Source of the DNA: Caldifarciminota bacterium
GTDB taxonomy: Bacteria; Hydrothermota; UBA3073; NMUJ01
Reading direction: 5' to 3'
NCBI GenBank assembly: GCA_021158725.1
Contig: JAGGUB010000042.1
Coordinates: 1-36,206 of the forward strand
Length of the DNA: 36,206 bases
Part shown: positions 24,387 through 31,613 of the stretch, piece by piece
Layout: each line of letters opens with the position of its first letter
Position numbering within the stretch: position 1 is the stretch's first letter
Translations under genes and position numbers: made by a program
The notes under the pieces: model-generated
What the model was told of the DNA's origin: nothing
Seen by the model: the letters and a program-made list of their open reading frames with translations, nothing else
Databases searched by the model: none

Positions 24387-25390
24387 AAGTAAAAGATATA
24401 GCAGATATACTGGATGGTGAAGTAGATGGTGACCCCGAGCATGAGATCAAAGATATAGCACCTGTTGACGAAGTTGACGAAGATACGATCGCTGTATTAC
24501 GTAAGGAGGAGGATTGGCATAAGATTAAAAAGAAGGCTGGCGCTGTAGTGATCCCACCTAATGTAGTACCAGACCGCAAGTTAAGCTATAGTTTCATAAG
24601 GGTTAAAAATACAGAGGTTGCCTTTGTGCGGCTCGTTGAGCTATTTTATCCAAGGGAGGTACCACAGCCCTCCATAAGCCCAATGGCATACTTAGGTGAG
24701 GTCAAGTTAGGCAAAAATGTGCACATAGGTGCATATACATGGATAGGGGATGCGGTTGAGATAGGTGATCGTACCGTCGTACATCCGTTCGTATACATTG
24801 CAGGGGGTACCAAGATAGGTGCTAACACTGTAATATATCCAGGTGTCGTAATCTATCCACGTGTTACAATAGGGTCGAATGTCGTGATACATAGTGGTAC
24901 AATCATCGGTAGCCCCGGTTTTGGCTACGTAAGGTGTGAAGATGGATGGTTACATATACCACAGGTTGGCGGTGTAGTTATCGAGGATGACGTTCATATA
25001 GGGGCAAATGTCACCATAGATAGTGGAACGTTACGACCTACTCATATCGGTAAAGGGGTTAAGATCGATAATCTCGTCCAAATCGCACATAATGTGAAGA
25101 TAGGTGAGAACACGGTTATTGCGGCACAAACCGGTATCGCAGGTAGCTCAGAGCTCGGCAACTGGGTGATGTTGGGAGGGCAAGTGGGTATCACTGACCA
25201 TGTGAAGTTAGGCGATGGTGTTATGGTAGCTGCACAGTCAGGTGTTACGAAGAGTGCACCACCGAATACTAAGCTGTTTGGTTATCCCGCACGTGAATAT
25301 AATAAAGCACGACGTACCTATGCGATATTGTTTGAATTACCGCAAATTGCACGTAAAGTGAAAGAACTGGAGAAACGGTTAAAAGAATGA
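24383..25390 (+). CDS. lpxD: UDP-3-O-acylglucosamine N-acyltransferase LpxD
   Basis: LpxD adds the N-linked acyl chain to UDP-3-O-acyl-glucosamine in lipid A synthesis. The 335 residues have an N-terminal uridine-binding domain (1-100, with IKDIAPVDEVDEDTIAVL and the AFVRLVELFYP end), then a left-handed beta-helix of hexapeptide repeats (about 100-300), a GFGY turn at 179-182 and the catalytic His at 236 in NLVQIAHNVKIGENT. A C-terminal helix follows (ARKVKELEKRLKE). It overlaps the Skp-like gene by 4 bp and the next gene by 4 bp. Together with fabZ it shows that this organism makes lipid A. Confidence 0.94.
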   Translation: MKVKDIADILDGEVDGDPEHEIKDIAPVDEVDEDTIAVLRKEEDWHKIKKKAGAVVIPPNVVPDRKLSYSFIRVKNTEVAFVRLVELFYPREVPQPSISPMAYLGEVKLGKNVHIGAYTWIGDAVEIGDRTVVHPFVYIAGGTKIGANTVIYPGVVIYPRVTIGSNVVIHSGTIIGSPGFGYVRCEDGWLHIPQVGGVVIEDDVHIGANVTIDSGTLRPTHIGKGVKIDNLVQIAHNVKIGENTVIAAQTGIAGSSELGNWVMLGGQVGITDHVKLGDGVMVAAQSGVTKSAPPNTKLFGYPAREYNKARRTYAILFELPQIARKVKELEKRLKE

Positions 25391-25782
25391 GAGGTATGAA
25401 GATTTTTACACCACTCGAACAGAAGCTTCTACTTATATTGCTGGCAGGTGTATTCGTAGGGGTTATAGTGTATTGGCTAAAGCTAAAGGAAAGCCCAGTG
25501 GTGAGTGAGTTCGTAATTGAAACCATCGGCACATCTGTAGATACTATAAAAGAAGGTGAATCGAATATCCATATGGTATCACAAAAGAAGGTTAACCTCA
25601 ATACCGCTACGTTTGAGGAACTTTTGAGCCTACCAGGTGTAGGCCCCACCATTGCAAATGAGATCATAAAATATCGTGAGAAACATAAATTTACAAAGAT
25701 AACAGATATAATGAAGGTACCGGGGATAGGTAAGAAGAAGTTTGCAAGACTAAAAGATTTGATATGTGTAAATGAACGATAA
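25387..25782 (+). CDS. ComEA-like membrane-anchored helix-hairpin-helix protein
   Basis: The 131-residue protein has one membrane span near residues 12-30 (KLLLILLAGVFVGVIVYWL), a linker to about 65, then a tandem helix-hairpin-helix ComEA domain: VNLNTATFEELLSLPGVGPT, IANEIIKYREKHKFTKITDI, MKVPGIGKKKFARLKDLI. ComEA binds DNA at the outer face of the inner membrane during natural transformation; single HhH proteins of this size are common and not all act in uptake. No other competence gene is visible. An alternative ATG at 25396 is possible. It overlaps lpxD by 4 bp and the BFD-like gene by 11 bp. Confidence 0.85.
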   Translation: MRGMKIFTPLEQKLLLILLAGVFVGVIVYWLKLKESPVVSEFVIETIGTSVDTIKEGESNIHMVSQKKVNLNTATFEELLSLPGVGPTIANEIIKYREKHKFTKITDIMKVPGIGKKKFARLKDLICVNER

Positions 25783-26071
25783 ACCCAAAGACGCAAAGAT
25801 AATCTGTAGGTGTGAAGATCTCACAGAGGATGAAATCATAAAATATATTGAACAGGGCTACCATACGCTCGAGGAGATTAAGAGAGCTTCACGTGCAGGC
25901 ATGGGACACTGTCAGGGTAGGACCTGTCAAAGATTGATCGCACAAATCATTAGCAAGAAACTTGGTATTCCACTGGAAAATATAAAACCACCTACGGCAC
26001 GTCCACCTGTAAAACCTATACCTATTAAAGCTATTCTAAACTTAAAACGTAAAGATACTACACAGGATTAA
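25772..26071 (+). CDS. BFD-like [2Fe-2S]-binding protein
   Basis: The 99 residues begin with a BFD-type cluster domain: Cys12 and Cys14 in ICRCEDLTEDEI, then Cys47 and Cys52 in GMGHCQGRTCQRL, the usual C-x-C...C-x4-C set. A C-terminal RPPVKPIPIKAIL tail matches the tail of the BFD subunits that accompany FAD-dependent amino-acid dehydrogenases (proline/opine/sarcosine type). No such dehydrogenase is next to it, so it may be an orphan small electron-transfer protein. It ends the superoperon: its TAA overlaps the TAA of the convergent ugd-like gene in the palindrome TTAA (26068-26071). Confidence 0.85.
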   Translation: MNDKPKDAKIICRCEDLTEDEIIKYIEQGYHTLEEIKRASRAGMGHCQGRTCQRLIAQIISKKLGIPLENIKPPTARPPVKPIPIKAILNLKRKDTTQD

Positions 26072-27372
26072 CGACCTACACCGCTGTAGGTGAAGCCCAA
26101 CTCTTTCATAACTCTGGGTTCGAGGAGGTTTACCCCATCAATTATTATAGGGGTGGACATACCCTTCTTAAGGCGTCGATAATCGAGTTGCTTGAACTCC
26201 TCCCATCCTACTAATAGGAGTAATAGATCTAAATCTTTGAATTCATAAGGAGTGGCACAATACTCAATATCGGGGAGTATGGTTTTGGCTTCATCCATGG
26301 CCATTGGATCATAAGCTTTTATTAATGCACCCCCCTGTTTCAACAGTTTCACTATCCTAACAGCGGGTGAGTTACGTATGTCCTTGGTACCTGGTTTAAA
26401 AGATAGCCCCAACACACCGATTGTTTTCCCATAGAGGATACCACCAAGTGCCTTCTTTACTTTCCACACTATGGACTGTATTTGTTCCTCGTTTCTTTCG
26501 AGTATGGACTTTAAAAAGCGTGGCTCATAGTCATAGGATTGTGCCATGTGGATGAGCGCTTTCAAATCTTTTGTAAGACATGGTCCACCAAACCCTATAC
26601 CGGGGGAGAGATATCCATCGCCTAACCTGGGATCATAGCTTAACCCTTTTATGACATTTTTGATATCAGCGCCTACTCTTTCTGAGATCGTAGCTATCTC
26701 ATTTATAAACGATATGCGGGAAGCAAGAAAGGCATTTGCTGCATACTTTATCATCTGTGCATCTATTGGTGGGGTTATGAGGATCGGTGTTGATAATGGT
26801 TTATAAAGTTGAGCCACAACCTGAGCCGCTTGCTTGTTGTCTGCTCCTATGACCACTCTGGAGGGTTTGAAAAAGTCATGGATTGCATTCCCTTCACGCA
26901 GGAATTCGGGGTTAACCACGAGATCGAAATCTTTACCTTCCTTACGTTTTTGTGACAGTATGTTCCTGATGAGGTCGACGCTCCCCACAGGGACGGTACT
27001 TTTTATCACGATGATCTTATAGTTATTTATTGATTCACTTAACCCATGTGCTACATCTATTATCTGAGAGAGATCAGCTTCACCAGTATCTTTAGTTGGT
27101 GTACCCACAGCTACGAAGATGATGGAAGATGACCTAACTGCTTCGTTTAAGTCTACCGTAAAGGTGAGCCTATGTCGGTTTTTACGTAGTAGCTGGTCCA
27201 TACCTGTTTCATAAATGGGTGAGATGCCGCGGTTTAATGCCTTGATCTTCTCGTCATCAACGTCCACCCCGATAACTTTATGCCCTAACTCAGCAAACCC
27301 TACTGCTGTGGTAAGCCCCACGTAACCCAACCCTATAACAGATAAAGTTTGTGATGTGGGACTGTGGTTCAT
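26068..27372 (-). CDS. UDP-glucose 6-dehydrogenase family protein
   Basis: The enzyme family oxidises UDP-glucose (or a UDP-HexNAc) to the uronic acid with two NAD+. The 434 residues have the Rossmann motif GLGYVG (14-19), TVPVGS near 126, Lys209 in MIKYAANAFLASRISFINE and the catalytic Cys265 in GFGGPCLTKDLKAL, followed by the C-terminal NAD/UDP-binding domain (GVLGLSFKPGTKDIRNSPA). GGPCLTKD differs from the common GGSCFPKD. ATG 27372 overlaps the epimerase TGA (ATGA); the much longer upstream frame is rejected because it runs through the epimerase gene. Together with the epimerase it would give UDP-galacturonate from UDP-glucose; the substrate is inferred. Confidence 0.9.
   Translation of the reverse strand: MNHSPTSQTLSVIGLGYVGLTTAVGFAELGHKVIGVDVDDEKIKALNRGISPIYETGMDQLLRKNRHRLTFTVDLNEAVRSSSIIFVAVGTPTKDTGEADLSQIIDVAHGLSESINNYKIIVIKSTVPVGSVDLIRNILSQKRKEGKDFDLVVNPEFLREGNAIHDFFKPSRVVIGADNKQAAQVVAQLYKPLSTPILITPPIDAQMIKYAANAFLASRISFINEIATISERVGADIKNVIKGLSYDPRLGDGYLSPGIGFGGPCLTKDLKALIHMAQSYDYEPRFLKSILERNEEQIQSIVWKVKKALGGILYGKTIGVLGLSFKPGTKDIRNSPAVRIVKLLKQGGALIKAYDPMAMDEAKTILPDIEYCATPYEFKDLDLLLLLVGWEEFKQLDYRRLKKGMSTPIIIDGVNLLEPRVMKELGFTYSGVGR
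26074..26091. other. Hairpin at the convergent gene junction
   Basis: A perfect 7-bp inverted repeat, ACCTACA-CCGC-TGTAGGT, starts three bases after the plus-strand stop of the BFD-like gene and lies inside the last codons of the convergent dehydrogenase gene. No T-run follows on either strand, so it is not a classical intrinsic terminator, but it could block 3' exonuclease or slow RNA polymerase at the end of the superoperon. Confidence 0.4.
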
Positions 27373-28340
27373 AGTTGCACTTGTTTCAGCCAACCTCTGT
27401 TTTTCACATGCCACTCTACGGTCATTTTTAATCCGTCCTCTATACCTATACGGGGTTGCCAACCCAAAAGCTTATTTGCTTTCGATATATCAGCCCAGCT
27501 TGCTTTCATATCTGCTACATGGAATGGTTTATGTTCTATTTTTGCTTTTTTGTTGAGAAGCTTCTCAATCAACGAGATAATGTATTTCAGGGAGTAAGGT
27601 TTGTTACCGCCACCTAAATTTATTATCTCATAACCTACGTTTTTGAGCGCCTTTATTGTGCCTTCAGCAATGTCATCCACATAAGTGAAGTCACGACTCT
27701 GCGAACCATCTCCAAATAGTTGGAGGGGTGTCCCTTCATCTATCCATTTGATGAACCTAAATATACTCATATCGGGACGGCCAGCTGGCCCATAAACCGT
27801 GAAATATCTAAGAATGGATACATCAATCCCATATAAAGAGTGGTAAGTATAAGATAGAACTTCTGCCGCTTTTTTCGATGCAGCATAAGGAGAGATAGGT
27901 GTGTTGACAGGTAGGTCCTCCTTGAATGGCATATTTTGTCCTGCATATAGGGAAGATGTGGATGCAAGGACAAATTTTCTTATGTCAAATTCTTTACAGA
28001 GTTCCAACAGGTTAAGTGTACCAAGCGTGTTGGTGGTGAAGTATATGTGTGGATTTTCCACCGAGGCTCTTACACCAGCACGTGCAGCTAAATTTATGAC
28101 AGCATCGAATTTGTACTTCTGGAATAATGAGCGTAAGGCTTCGATATGTTCGATGTCAAGCTTGTGGAACGTAAAATTGGCGAATCTTTCCAGTTGATTC
28201 AACCGCCATTGCTTAAGTCTTACATCGTAGTGGTGATTTAAGTTGTCGATACCAACCACTGTGTAGCTATATTCTAACAACTTTTCACAAGTCTTCCAAC
28301 CTATAAAACCAGCCGCTCCCGTAACTAATATAGACCCCAT
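27369..28340 (-). CDS. UDP-glucuronate 4-epimerase-like SDR protein
   Basis: An extended short-chain dehydrogenase/reductase of 323 residues. The NAD-binding motif GAAGFIG is at 8-14, the catalytic Tyr-x3-Lys at Y152/K156 (PYAASKKAAE), and the Ser/Thr partner lies in STSSLY near 128. RYFTVYGPAGRPDMSIFRFI is typical of UDP-glucuronate 4-epimerases. With the next gene (overlap 4 bp) it would make UDP-galacturonate for envelope polysaccharide. ATG 28340 has no strong ribosome binding site. A divergent, back-to-back promoter arrangement separates it from the SpoIID-type gene (89-bp gap). Confidence 0.9.
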   Translation of the reverse strand: MGSILVTGAAGFIGWKTCEKLLEYSYTVVGIDNLNHHYDVRLKQWRLNQLERFANFTFHKLDIEHIEALRSLFQKYKFDAVINLAARAGVRASVENPHIYFTTNTLGTLNLLELCKEFDIRKFVLASTSSLYAGQNMPFKEDLPVNTPISPYAASKKAAEVLSYTYHSLYGIDVSILRYFTVYGPAGRPDMSIFRFIKWIDEGTPLQLFGDGSQSRDFTYVDDIAEGTIKALKNVGYEIINLGGGNKPYSLKYIISLIEKLLNKKAKIEHKPFHVADMKASWADISKANKLLGWQPRIGIEDGLKMTVEWHVKNRGWLKQVQL

Positions 28341-28383
28341 AAGATGATTTCTGAATGTTTTAAGATACTAAACTATATTAATC

Positions 28384-28399
28384 GTCAAGTTAGATTGAC
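28384..28399. repeat. Inverted repeat made of back-to-back -35-like boxes
   Basis: GTCAA-GTTAGA-TTGAC is a perfect 5-bp inverted repeat. Its right arm begins the TTGACT -35 of the plus-strand SpoIID-type gene; its left arm reads TTGACG on the minus strand, a possible -35 for the epimerase (a TATCTT follows after 15 bp). The two promoters would face away from each other with only 6 bp between boxes. Confidence 0.4.
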
Positions 28400-28421
28400 T
28401 TTACTGAAAACCCCATAAAAT
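28395..28421 (+). promoter_or_regulatory. Promoter of the SpoIID-type/nagB operon
   Basis: TTGACT (28395-28400), a 15-bp spacer, then TAAAAT (28416-28421). The ATG at 28430 follows the -10 by eight bases and no Shine-Dalgarno is present (GAAGCAA), so the transcript is predicted to be leaderless, as for trpS. Confidence 0.45.
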
Positions 28422-28429
28422 AGAAGCAA

Positions 28430-29887
28430 ATGGCTACAGAGAAGCTGAAAGTATGTATATTCAAAGGGGATAAGGTGAAGATAGAGCTTCGGAAGCCCAT
28501 TAAATTCGGTAATCAAAAGCTACGTGCCGGGGTTTGGGAAGTAAGGAGCGAGATACTGAGTTCACCCCATATTGACTACTTTCTGGTAGTAGGTGAATCT
28601 GCCGAAAAGGATAGATTAGCAAGCACAATAAAAGAGTTTGAATCACGTGGCTATTCATCAAGTGTGATCAAATATAAAGGTATATGGTTTGCAGGTATAG
28701 GGCCGTTTCGGGTACCGGATCCGTTGCAGATATTGTCGCATCACAGTGTGTACTTCTTTCCCGAGGTGAAGCGTCCAGCTATAGCCAAGGTGATCGCCCG
28801 CAATATAAGCGATGGTCGAACAGTGCAGTTAGCTCAACACTTTTATGTATCACCAGGGGAGCCATTCGATCTCATCATATATAATAAAGTGGGTCGTGGG
28901 TTCCATTTTGAGTTTGAAGAGAGGCAGAGTTATGAAGGTGAGATCGAATTCACTATCGGTTATGATGGTAAACTTCTTCTTATTAATCATATAGAGCTCG
29001 AGAGATATCTTGCGAGTGTGATATCGTCGGAAATGCTGGTATCACTCCCAATGGAGGCGTTGAAGGCGCAAGCTGTGGTTGCCAGAAACTGGTTACTTAC
29101 GGCAGCCATCAAACACCATATAGGGGAGCCTTTTGATGTATGTAACGATGATCATTGTCAGGAATATCGCGGTATAAGAGATGGGAACAATATTGCCCGT
29201 AAGGTGATAGATGAGACCCGCGGTGAGGCGCTCTACTATAAGGGTAAACTTGTGGATACGAGGTTTGCGAAGGTATGTGGTGGTGTAACCGAGGAGTTTA
29301 ATAACGTATGGGGTGAAACCTTTTACTCATGCTCGATATTCGATGGCCCCGGTACGTATAATATGGATCTGCAAAAAGAAGATAATTTCAGGTTATGGAT
29401 AGAACAGCCACCACCTGCGTATTGCAACACACAGGGTGATACTGAATATTTCGAATACGGTAGAAAGTACTTCAGGTGGTACGAAACAATCGACCCATAT
29501 GCATTGCGTGAGATTATTAACAACAAGACTGGCATAGATATAGGGTATCCAGTACGGGTCAACCCCTTAAGACGTGGTAGATCTGGCCGTATATTACAGT
29601 TACAAATAAAGGGAGAAAAGGGGACACTCGATGTGACGGGTGAGCTTAAAATACGAGCAATACTGTCGCCCACGTATTTGCCAAGTTCTGCATTCTATGT
29701 GAAATACAATGGACAACAGTTCATATTGAGAGGAGCAGGTTGGGGCCACGGGGTTGGAATGTGTCAGGTAGGGGCAGCTAAGTTAGCATCTATAGGATGG
29801 AATTACAGGCAGATACTTTTACATTATTACCCAAATACGGAAGTTAGACAAATTCATGTCAAAAAGGAGGAGGGATGCGTGTCATAA
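28430..29887 (+). CDS. SpoIID/LytB-type protein without signal peptide
   Basis: The SpoIID family removes stem peptide-free glycan (SpoIID is a lytic transglycosylase in sporulation) or supports amidases (LytB). The 485 residues contain a Glu at 201 in VISSEMLVSLPMEALKAQAV matching the catalytic position, DVCNDDHCQEYRG at 236-248, VCGGVTEEF at 282-290 and GWGHGVGMCQVGA at 437-449. The N-terminus (MATEKLKVCIFKGDKVKIEL) has no signal peptide, so the protein appears cytoplasmic; this resembles the Bacteroidetes-type family members. Residues 48-100 are weakly SPOR-like. It overlaps nagB by 13 bp, hinting at amino-sugar recycling. No sporulation is implied. Confidence 0.88.
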   Translation: MATEKLKVCIFKGDKVKIELRKPIKFGNQKLRAGVWEVRSEILSSPHIDYFLVVGESAEKDRLASTIKEFESRGYSSSVIKYKGIWFAGIGPFRVPDPLQILSHHSVYFFPEVKRPAIAKVIARNISDGRTVQLAQHFYVSPGEPFDLIIYNKVGRGFHFEFEERQSYEGEIEFTIGYDGKLLLINHIELERYLASVISSEMLVSLPMEALKAQAVVARNWLLTAAIKHHIGEPFDVCNDDHCQEYRGIRDGNNIARKVIDETRGEALYYKGKLVDTRFAKVCGGVTEEFNNVWGETFYSCSIFDGPGTYNMDLQKEDNFRLWIEQPPPAYCNTQGDTEYFEYGRKYFRWYETIDPYALREIINNKTGIDIGYPVRVNPLRRGRSGRILQLQIKGEKGTLDVTGELKIRAILSPTYLPSSAFYVKYNGQQFILRGAGWGHGVGMCQVGAAKLASIGWNYRQILLHYYPNTEVRQIHVKKEEGCVS

Positions 29888-30657
29888 AGGTAAAAGACTA
29901 CGAACGTTTGTCTAAATTGGCTGCTAAAATAGTAGCTACTCTGATACGAGAAAAGCCAGACGCAGTGCTGGGGTTAGCTACCGGTAATACGCCGTTGGGT
30001 TTGTACCGTGAACTCATACGTATGCACAAAGAAGAGGGGCTCGATTTCTCACGAGTGGTTACGTTTAACCTCGATGAGTACATAGGGCTACCCAAGAACC
30101 ATCCACAAAGCTATCACCATTTCATGTGGGAGAATTTCTTCCACCATGTGAATATAAATCCATCCAACGTGCATATACCAGATGGTAACGCTCCCAATAT
30201 ACGGCAACATTGTGACTGGTATGAAGCTCGTATACGTAAGTTCGGTGGCATAGATCTACAGATATTGGGTATAGGGCGTGATGGCCACATAGGGTTTAAT
30301 GAACCTGGGTCATCTTTAGGGTCACGTACTCGTATAAAGACGTTGCTCGAAGTTACACGTAGAGATAATGCGAGATTCTTCGACGGCAAGATCGAAAATG
30401 TACCCAAATACGCAATCACGATGGGGATAGGTACGATTTTGGATGCAAAGGCGATATTGTTGTTAGCAAGTGGTGAATCCAAAGCAGATGCAATTAAAAA
30501 GGCGGTAGAAGGCCCTATAACAGCGATGGTGCCTGCGAGTGTGCTACAATTGCATCGTGACACCACAGTTATAGTAGATGAGGCAGCTGCTAAGTATCTG
30601 GAACTACCATGGGAAACAGAAGAGGATTACGAACGTGTGGAGTCACTTTTCGGTTGA
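29875..30657 (+). CDS. nagB: Glucosamine-6-phosphate deaminase
   Basis: NagB converts glucosamine-6-phosphate to fructose-6-phosphate and ammonia. The 260 residues show GLATGNTPLGLYRELI (33-48), the general-base Asp67 in FNLDEYIGL, and the active-site loop GIGRDGHIGFNEPGSSLGSR with Asp136, His138 and Glu143. SRTRIKTL follows at 150-157. AAAAAGGAGGG lies directly before the ATG. It is coupled to the SpoIID-type gene and overlaps the convergent UPF0104 gene tail by 31 bp. Its role is amino-sugar catabolism or recycling from peptidoglycan or lipid A precursors. Confidence 0.95.
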   Translation: MRVIKVKDYERLSKLAAKIVATLIREKPDAVLGLATGNTPLGLYRELIRMHKEEGLDFSRVVTFNLDEYIGLPKNHPQSYHHFMWENFFHHVNINPSNVHIPDGNAPNIRQHCDWYEARIRKFGGIDLQILGIGRDGHIGFNEPGSSLGSRTRIKTLLEVTRRDNARFFDGKIENVPKYAITMGIGTILDAKAILLLASGESKADAIKKAVEGPITAMVPASVLQLHRDTTVIVDEAAAKYLELPWETEEDYERVESLFG

Positions 30658-31613
30658 TATAACAGACGAAGTATGAGGATACCACCGATTATCATAGCGA
30701 GCAACCCAGTATAAAACCGCCATATAACCACGTAAAGACCAAGAAGATGCGTGGGACATATAAGACGCCAGAACCCGAATCCACCAGCTTCTGCTACACC
30801 GGTTGATCCAGGTGTCGGTATAAAAAGTAACAAGTACGACAGTATTATCTGTATTACAAAAGTTGTCAAAAAGGGTGGATCAACACCTAACCCTTTGAAT
30901 AAGACATAAGGTATGGTAAAAAATGCACAACGTGCAATAAGGGTCGTACCGAACGAAAGTAGGAAAAATAGTTTACCATGGGTGAAAGTCTGTTTAATAG
31001 CAACCCGTAACTTTTGTAGCTCATTATATACGCGGGAGAACTTACCTTTTGACCACCTTTTGGGCATAAAAAGGAATACAATAAATAGTATTACAAGAAG
31101 CAAGACAATTATGCCTACGTAACTGCCAGCCCTTACAACGAAACGACCGCGTAGCAATTCTTTCTCTAAGAGTATAATCGGTATAAATAGGGGTAAGATC
31201 AATACGTTAAGTATCGCACGCATGATAATCACATTGCCGGCCTCACCGAGGTTAAGCCCATCCCGGTGTAGTACATAGAGTTGAAAAGGTACACCCACAA
31301 CACCGGTCGGTACTATGGTAAGGAAACAGCCCCCGAAATAGAATTCGGATGCCGTACGTAACGATATGGGTTTACCCATGGCACGACCCAGCACCTGTAC
31401 ACGTAGGAGTTCAAAATAATAGAACGTAGCTGTCACCAACAGTGCAAGCAGAAAGTATAGGGGGGAAAAGTTTCTGAACGCCTGTAAGGTGTCTTTACCT
31501 GTAGTGAAGACAAGTACCACGATTATGCTCACAACAGTTATGATGAGAAAAATACGTAACCACCGTACTATTAGGTTGCGTTTGGATTGAAGTATGGTTA
31601 ACTTATCTTCCAT
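30627..31613 (-). CDS. UPF0104/lysylphosphatidylglycerol-synthase-type membrane protein (flippase-like)
   Basis: The 328 residues form about seven to eight membrane spans. The family motif GGCFLTIVPTGVVGVPFQLY near residue 95 and LLFIPTPGSTGVAEAGGFGF near residue 260 match the MprF-type flippase domain (usually P-x-P-G-G-x-G-V-x-E). No synthase domain follows, so it is the stand-alone membrane form, often linked to lipid or glycolipid transport; its substrate is unknown. It starts 11 bp inside the end of murJ, so it is translated from the rpmH operon, and its end overlaps nagB on the other strand by 31 bp. Confidence 0.85.
   Translation of the reverse strand: MEDKLTILQSKRNLIVRWLRIFLIITVVSIIVVLVFTTGKDTLQAFRNFSPLYFLLALLVTATFYYFELLRVQVLGRAMGKPISLRTASEFYFGGCFLTIVPTGVVGVPFQLYVLHRDGLNLGEAGNVIIMRAILNVLILPLFIPIILLEKELLRGRFVVRAGSYVGIIVLLLVILFIVFLFMPKRWSKGKFSRVYNELQKLRVAIKQTFTHGKLFFLLSFGTTLIARCAFFTIPYVLFKGLGVDPPFLTTFVIQIILSYLLLFIPTPGSTGVAEAGGFGFWRLICPTHLLGLYVVIWRFYTGLLAMIIGGILILRLLYQPKSDSTRS

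Noticed and set aside
23876..24442. A 188-codon minus-strand frame
   Set aside because: Shadow of the Skp-like and lpxD genes; no start signal and low-complexity product.
25269..25796. A 175-codon minus-strand frame
   Set aside because: Antisense to lpxD, the ComEA-like gene and the BFD-like gene, all of which have clear domains.
26074..26091. Hairpin as an intrinsic terminator
   Set aside because: No T-run follows on either strand, so it is kept only as a hairpin of unknown role.
27373..27462. Upstream start that lengthens the UDP-glucose dehydrogenase by 30 residues
   Set aside because: That part overlaps the epimerase gene; the ATGA junction at 27372 gives the proper N-terminus.
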